NCBI GenBank assembly: GCA_002729515.1
Contig: PBYF01000132.1
Coordinates: forward strand, 1 to 64,000
Direction of reading: 5' to 3'
Length of the DNA stretch: 64,000 nt
Source: Deltaproteobacteria bacterium
GTDB taxonomy: Bacteria > Myxococcota_A > UBA9160 > SMWR01
This document shows, piece by piece, positions 60,457 through 64,000 of this stretch (its first letter is position 1; each line of letters opens with the position of its first letter). The position numbers and the translations under genes were made by a program. Under the pieces are notes generated by a model that was not told the origin of the DNA, did no database searches, and was given only the letters and a program-made list of their open reading frames with translations.

Positions 60457-61212
60457 ATGTTCGAACTGAACGGGAGGGTCGCGCTCGTGACGGGTGCGGG
60501 GCAGGGCATGGGTGTCGGAATCGCCCGAGTGCTTGCCGCCCAGGGTGCCCGTGTCGCGGTGAACGATCTCATCGACGAGCGTGCGAAGCAGACGGTCGGG
60601 CAGATCGAGGCGGCGGGGGGCGAGGCGATGCCCGCAGCCTTCGACGTCACTCGGTTCGGAGACGTCGAGGCGGGAGTCGCGCGCGTTGCCGAGGCCTTCG
60701 GCCCCGTCGAAATTCTGGTAAACAATGCCGGCAATGCGGGGGGCGGTCCGACCATGCAGCTGATGCAGTTCCGCGAGATGCCGGTGACGGAGTGGCGACG
60801 CTTCGTCGACATCAATCTCTACGGTCCCGCCAACTGCTGCAAGGCGGTCGTCGACGGCATGTGCGAGAGCGGCTTCGGGCGCATCATCACGATCTCTTCG
60901 GGTGCGGGCCAGATGGGCCTGCCCATCGGGATCAGCTTGTACGGTGCCGGAAAGTCTGGCGCCATCGGCTTCCAGCGCCACCTGGCCTTGGAGGTGGCGC
61001 GCAGCGGGGTCACCGTGAACACGGTCTCGCTCGGCCTGATGTCGAACGTGGGAGACACCGAGGCGGTGAAGGGGTTGGCGGCCTCGCAGCCGACCGGGCG
61101 GCTCGGTACCCCCGAAGACGTCGGCCACGCCGTGGTCTATCTCGCTTCCGACGAGGCGAGTTGGGTGACGGGCCAGGTGCTCGGTGTCAACGGTGGAGCG
61201 TTCCTTCCCTGA
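60457..61212 (+). CDS. SDR family oxidoreductase
   Basis: This 251-residue classical SDR has TGAGQGMGVGIARVLAAQGA, VNDLIDERAKQTVGQIEAAGG, NNAGNAGG, ISSGAGQM and L-Y-G-A-G-K, ending GQVLGVNGGAFLP. The ATG at 60457 sits behind the near-perfect AGGAGGTG. It is followed by a second SDR 19 bases later and then a FadA5-like thiolase, which suits 3-hydroxyacyl-CoA oxidation. The individual substrate is unknown. Confidence 0.85.
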   Translation: MFELNGRVALVTGAGQGMGVGIARVLAAQGARVAVNDLIDERAKQTVGQIEAAGGEAMPAAFDVTRFGDVEAGVARVAEAFGPVEILVNNAGNAGGGPTMQLMQFREMPVTEWRRFVDINLYGPANCCKAVVDGMCESGFGRIITISSGAGQMGLPIGISLYGAGKSGAIGFQRHLALEVARSGVTVNTVSLGLMSNVGDTEAVKGLAASQPTGRLGTPEDVGHAVVYLASDEASWVTGQVLGVNGGAFLP

Positions 61213-61231
61213 GCCATGAGGAGAACAACGA

Positions 61232-63240
<2,009 letters not shown>

Positions 63241-63248
63241 GAGGTCTC

Positions 63249-64000
63249 ATGGCGGATCGAGCGGGTTTCGGATTCGAGACGACGGTTGACGAGGTGCTCG
63301 AGGGGATCGATCTGACGGGGCAGATCGCGATCGTGACGGGCGCTTCGGGTGGGCTCGGTGCCGTGGCCGCCGGCGGCCTTGCGAAGGCTGGTGCCGCGGT
63401 GACGTTGACGGCGCGCGACGTTCAAAAAGCCGAAAAGGTTGCGGCCGACATTCGCGCCGCAACGGGAAACGGGGACGTCTCGGTGATGGAGCTCGAACTC
63501 CAGCGTCCCGAGAGCGTGCGGCGATTCGCCAAGGCCTGGCTCGCAGAAACCACCCGGCTTCACATCCTGATCAACAACGCCGGCGTGATGGCATGCCCGG
63601 TCGCACGCACCGACGAGGGCTGGGAGATGCAGTTCGCAACCTGCCATCTGGGCCACTTCCTGCTGACGGCGTTGCTGGCGCCTGCGCTCGAGGCTGGTGC
63701 GCCGGCACGTGTCGTGAACGTGAGTTCGGGCGGGCACCGGTTTTCCCCCGTCCTCTTCGACGATCCGCACTTCGAGAAGACGGAGTACGACAAGTGGGTC
63801 GCCTACGGGCAGGCCAAGACCGCGAACGTGCTTCACGCCGTGGAACTCGACCGGCGGCTCCGGGCCAAAGGCGTGCGCGCTTTCGGCATTCACCCCGGCG
63901 CGATCGCCACCGAGCTGGGCCGGCACCTCCAGAAAGAGGACATCGAGCTGATGAACTCACGCATCCCCGGCGGCAAGGGCCTCAAGTTCAAGCCCGTCGA
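63249..64000 (+). CDS. SDR family protein, retinol-dehydrogenase-like, 3' end off the window
   Basis: About 250 codons are visible. The protein has TGASGGLGAVAAGGLAKAGA, NNAGVMACPVARTDEGWEMQFATCHLGHFLLTALLAPAL, VNVSSGGHRFSPV and A-Y-G-Q-A-K, then GVRAFGIHPGAIATELGRHL. The NNAGVM and FxTCHLGHFLLT pattern is that of the extended retinol-dehydrogenase/WWOX-like SDR group that works on lipophilic alcohols. It starts 8 bases after the FadA5-like gene with GGAGG upstream and is probably in the same operon. Confidence 0.85.
   Translation, partial: MADRAGFGFETTVDEVLEGIDLTGQIAIVTGASGGLGAVAAGGLAKAGAAVTLTARDVQKAEKVAADIRAATGNGDVSVMELELQRPESVRRFAKAWLAETTRLHILINNAGVMACPVARTDEGWEMQFATCHLGHFLLTALLAPALEAGAPARVVNVSSGGHRFSPVLFDDPHFEKTEYDKWVAYGQAKTANVLHAVELDRRLRAKGVRAFGIHPGAIATELGRHLQKEDIELMNSRIPGGKGLKFKPV

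Overview
The window is about two-thirds G+C, densely packed, and reads as a Gram-negative, proteobacterium-like genome. A high-potential iron-sulfur protein, DUF6502, several lipoproteins, an STT3-type oligosaccharyltransferase and strong Shine-Dalgarno sites argue against an actinobacterium. The many CoA-ester enzymes, F420-type oxidoreductases and PAPS sulfotransferase are what I would expect of an uncultured delta-proteobacterium-like lineage (Myxococcota, Binatota or Desulfobacterota type). That placement is inference. No rRNA, tRNA, CRISPR array, integrase or insertion sequence was recognised. No gene-free stretch exceeds 300 bases; the longest is about 265 bases (51594-51858).

Left end (1-2007): a self-contained regulatory island. 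It holds a repeat-rich lipoprotein cut by the window edge, an overlapping DUF6502 gene with a helix-turn-helix, and a small secreted protein. Three copies of a 17-bp palindrome (GTGGG-N7-CCCAC type) lie in front of the last two genes. One of them fills the spacer of a good sigma70-like promoter. Next come a 1174-residue indolepyruvate ferredoxin oxidoreductase-type protein, a Nudix hydrolase, an F420-type oxidoreductase and two tandem paralogous small proteins (2008-8124).

Centre (8222-40982): the main theme is catabolism of steroid or cholesterol-like substrates. A beta-oxidation operon (8222-14645) has two acyl-CoA dehydrogenases, an SDR, an HMG-CoA-synthase-like/DUF35 fusion, a thiolase and a crotonase. 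After a phosphoesterase/DUF3604 pair and an Ltp3-like thiolase with a CoA ligase, the block 22348-32068 carries IpdA, IpdB, IpdC, EchA20, two acyl-CoA dehydrogenases, FadA6 and two SDRs. The block 34434-38521 carries a MaoC/NodN-like hydratase, IpdF and FadE30, divergent from FadD3. In Mycobacterium tuberculosis these are KstR2-regulon functions that degrade the last two steroid rings (HIP pathway: FadD3, FadE30, IpdF, IpdC, EchA20, IpdAB, FadA6). I recognised them by motif and remembered sequence similarity, not by a search. No TetR-type KstR/KstR2 repressor is in the window.

Right part (41093-64000): a lipoprotein, an SDR, a YkvA-like protein, an F420/Ddn-type nitroreductase and an SDR with an EthD protein. 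These are followed by a membrane glycosyltransferase coupled to an STT3-like oligosaccharyltransferase. Further accessory genes for lipid or steroid metabolism follow: NTF2-fold proteins, F420 oxidoreductases, a sulfotransferase, an acyl-CoA carboxylase beta subunit and an EchA19-like hydratase. The last run has an SDR, a small heptad-repeat membrane protein, a nitroreductase, two SDRs, a FadA5-like thiolase and an SDR cut by the right edge. EchA19, FadA5 and Ltp3 homologues serve the cholesterol side chain in mycobacteria, so side-chain and ring C/D functions lie together here.
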